Assembly: GCA_039933775.1 (NCBI GenBank)
Contig: JBDTNK010000036.1
Span: 1-21,174 of the forward strand
Direction of reading: 5' to 3'
Length of the DNA: 21,174 bases
From: JBDTNK01 sp039933775
Lineage (GTDB): Bacteria > Chloroflexota > Limnocylindria > QHBO01
Shown here: in pieces, positions 20,550-21,174 of the stretch
How the letters are laid out: every line of letters starts with the position of its first letter
Numbering within the stretch: the stretch's first letter is position 1
Program-made: the position numbers and the translations under genes
The notes under the pieces: model-generated
Databases searched by the model: none
What the model was told of the DNA's origin: nothing
Seen by the model: the letters and a program-made list of their open reading frames with translations, nothing else

Positions 20550-21101
20550 ATGATCATCAAGTCCGAGCGCCGCCAGGGGGGAGACCGCCGTCATACGGCC
20601 GATCCATTCGCACCCGATCGTCGCGACACCGACCGGCGCACGATGTGCTGGGAGGTCGAGAACTGCGACCTCACCATCCGTTATCGGTGCCCCGCCTTCA
20701 TCCTGCGCCGCCCCTGCTGGGAGCTGTGGGCGGTCGAGGGCGTGGGGCCGCAGCGCGCCTGCTGCTACGAGGGCAAGGAGTGCGAGCCGGGCCGCTGCGT
20801 CATCGCCGAGAAGCGCTTCGCCGGTGAGCCGCTCACCGTCCACGTCGGGCGCCGCGGCATGCCCCTCGGCTATACCAAGCCGCGACGGCACAGCTGCCCG
20901 CACTTCTTCCTGACCCAGGGCAGCAACCAGAACCCCATCCCGATCCAGGCGCCGCAGCTCATGAAGACGCTCATGAAGCAGGAGGGCGTCGTGGCCCGCT
21001 GCGAGCTCCGTGCCGGCGTCCACCTCGACAACGGCTATGTCGGCGACCTGTGCCTGACCGGCCAATTCAACGACTGCGTCTTCTACGAGGACGAGCAGTA
21101 G
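20550..21101 (+). CDS. Cysteine-rich two-CW domain protein
   Basis: This 183-residue protein starts with a basic RR-x-G-x-DRR-like segment (ERRQGGDRR, then DRRDTDRR). A cysteine-rich domain follows: CWEVENC (33-39), CPAF (47), CWELW (56), CC (71-72), C78 and C83. The two Cys-Trp pairs and this spacing fit the two-CW family, whose role is unknown but which probably binds metal or an Fe-S centre. The second half (about 95-183) has more cysteines (HSCPHFF, ARCEL, GDLCLTG, NDCVFY) and the segment MPLGYTKPRRHSCPHFFLTQ, suggesting a second metal site. The start is supported by a purine-rich SD. It may be redox related, given adjacent thioredoxin; that is inference only. Confidence 0.75.
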   Translation: MIIKSERRQGGDRRHTADPFAPDRRDTDRRTMCWEVENCDLTIRYRCPAFILRRPCWELWAVEGVGPQRACCYEGKECEPGRCVIAEKRFAGEPLTVHVGRRGMPLGYTKPRRHSCPHFFLTQGSNQNPIPIQAPQLMKTLMKQEGVVARCELRAGVHLDNGYVGDLCLTGQFNDCVFYEDEQ

Positions 21102-21115
21102 GCCAGACTGGACCG

Positions 21116-21174
21116 ATGGACTACGACGCCGCGGTCGACGCGCTCGCGTCCCGTGGCCGCTTCGGGATCAGCCT
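21116..21174 (+). CDS. folC: Start of a FolC-like folylpolyglutamate/dihydrofolate synthase (truncated by window end)
   Basis: The visible 19 residues, MDYDAAVDALASRGRFGIS, match the typical FolC N-terminus ('y.eal..L.sr.kfGi.lgL.Ri..lL'). FolC adds glutamate to folates. Only 59 bases are present and no catalytic motif is reached, so this rests on N-terminal pattern alone. The ATG lies 14 bp after the two-CW stop. Confidence 0.45.
   Translation, partial: MDYDAAVDALASRGRFGIS

Overview
The window is a 21 kb, GC-rich (roughly 70% by eye), gene-dense bacterial chromosome segment. I see no phage, transposase, plasmid or CRISPR genes. Gene content (Ca2+/H+ antiporter, PASTA-type Ser/Thr kinase beside a GalU-type uridylyltransferase, separate Ku and ATP-dependent ligase genes, KGG-repeat and two-CW proteins) and many promoters with a TANNNT -10 box a few bases before the start codon fit a soil or freshwater Chloroflexota lineage (Limnocylindria/Ellin6529-like). 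That placement is an inference.

Layout. 1-2266 (+): the 3' end of an HD/HD-GYP-like protein, a lipoprotein, and a CAX-type antiporter. 2267-2828: a non-coding block holding a long repeat (copy A) and a regular array of four ATTC-N6-GAAT palindromes. 2829-7533 (+): an apparent operon of rhodanese sulfurtransferase, WYL regulator, CYTH triphosphatase-like protein, and O-antigen-ligase-like membrane protein with TPRs. 7539-9076 (-): Ku followed by a DNA-ligase-fold protein whose nucleotidyl-transfer residues are lost. 9263-9742 (+): a lone response regulator, convergent with OsmC (9745-10230, -). 10266-11039 (+): a membrane-anchored NERD-like protein. 11047-14186 (-): an intact ATP-dependent DNA ligase, a SAM methyltransferase, and an unknown protein. 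14232-14912 (+): a cyclase/kynurenine-formamidase-family protein, divergent from the ligase with overlapping -10 boxes. 14913-15213: repeat copy B. 15214-15825 (+): a sulfite-oxidase-like molybdoenzyme. 15866-16099 (-): a KGG stress protein. 16234-16671 (+): a small membrane protein and tRNA-Glu(UUC). 16678-17312 (-): two small genes, one a zinc ribbon. 17502-20045 (+): GalU/GtaB and a PASTA kinase. 20135-21174 (+): thioredoxin, a two-CW protein, and the start of a FolC-like gene.

The genes are mostly housekeeping, DNA repair, thiol/sulfur and envelope functions. The most unusual signals are: (i) the catalytically stripped ligase-like protein next to Ku, with an intact ligase about 5 kb away; (ii) a repeat of about 240 bp present twice, each copy upstream of a sulfur-chemistry gene; (iii) the four evenly placed ATTC-N6-GAAT palindromes in two 63-bp units; (iv) widespread leaderless-type promoter architecture.
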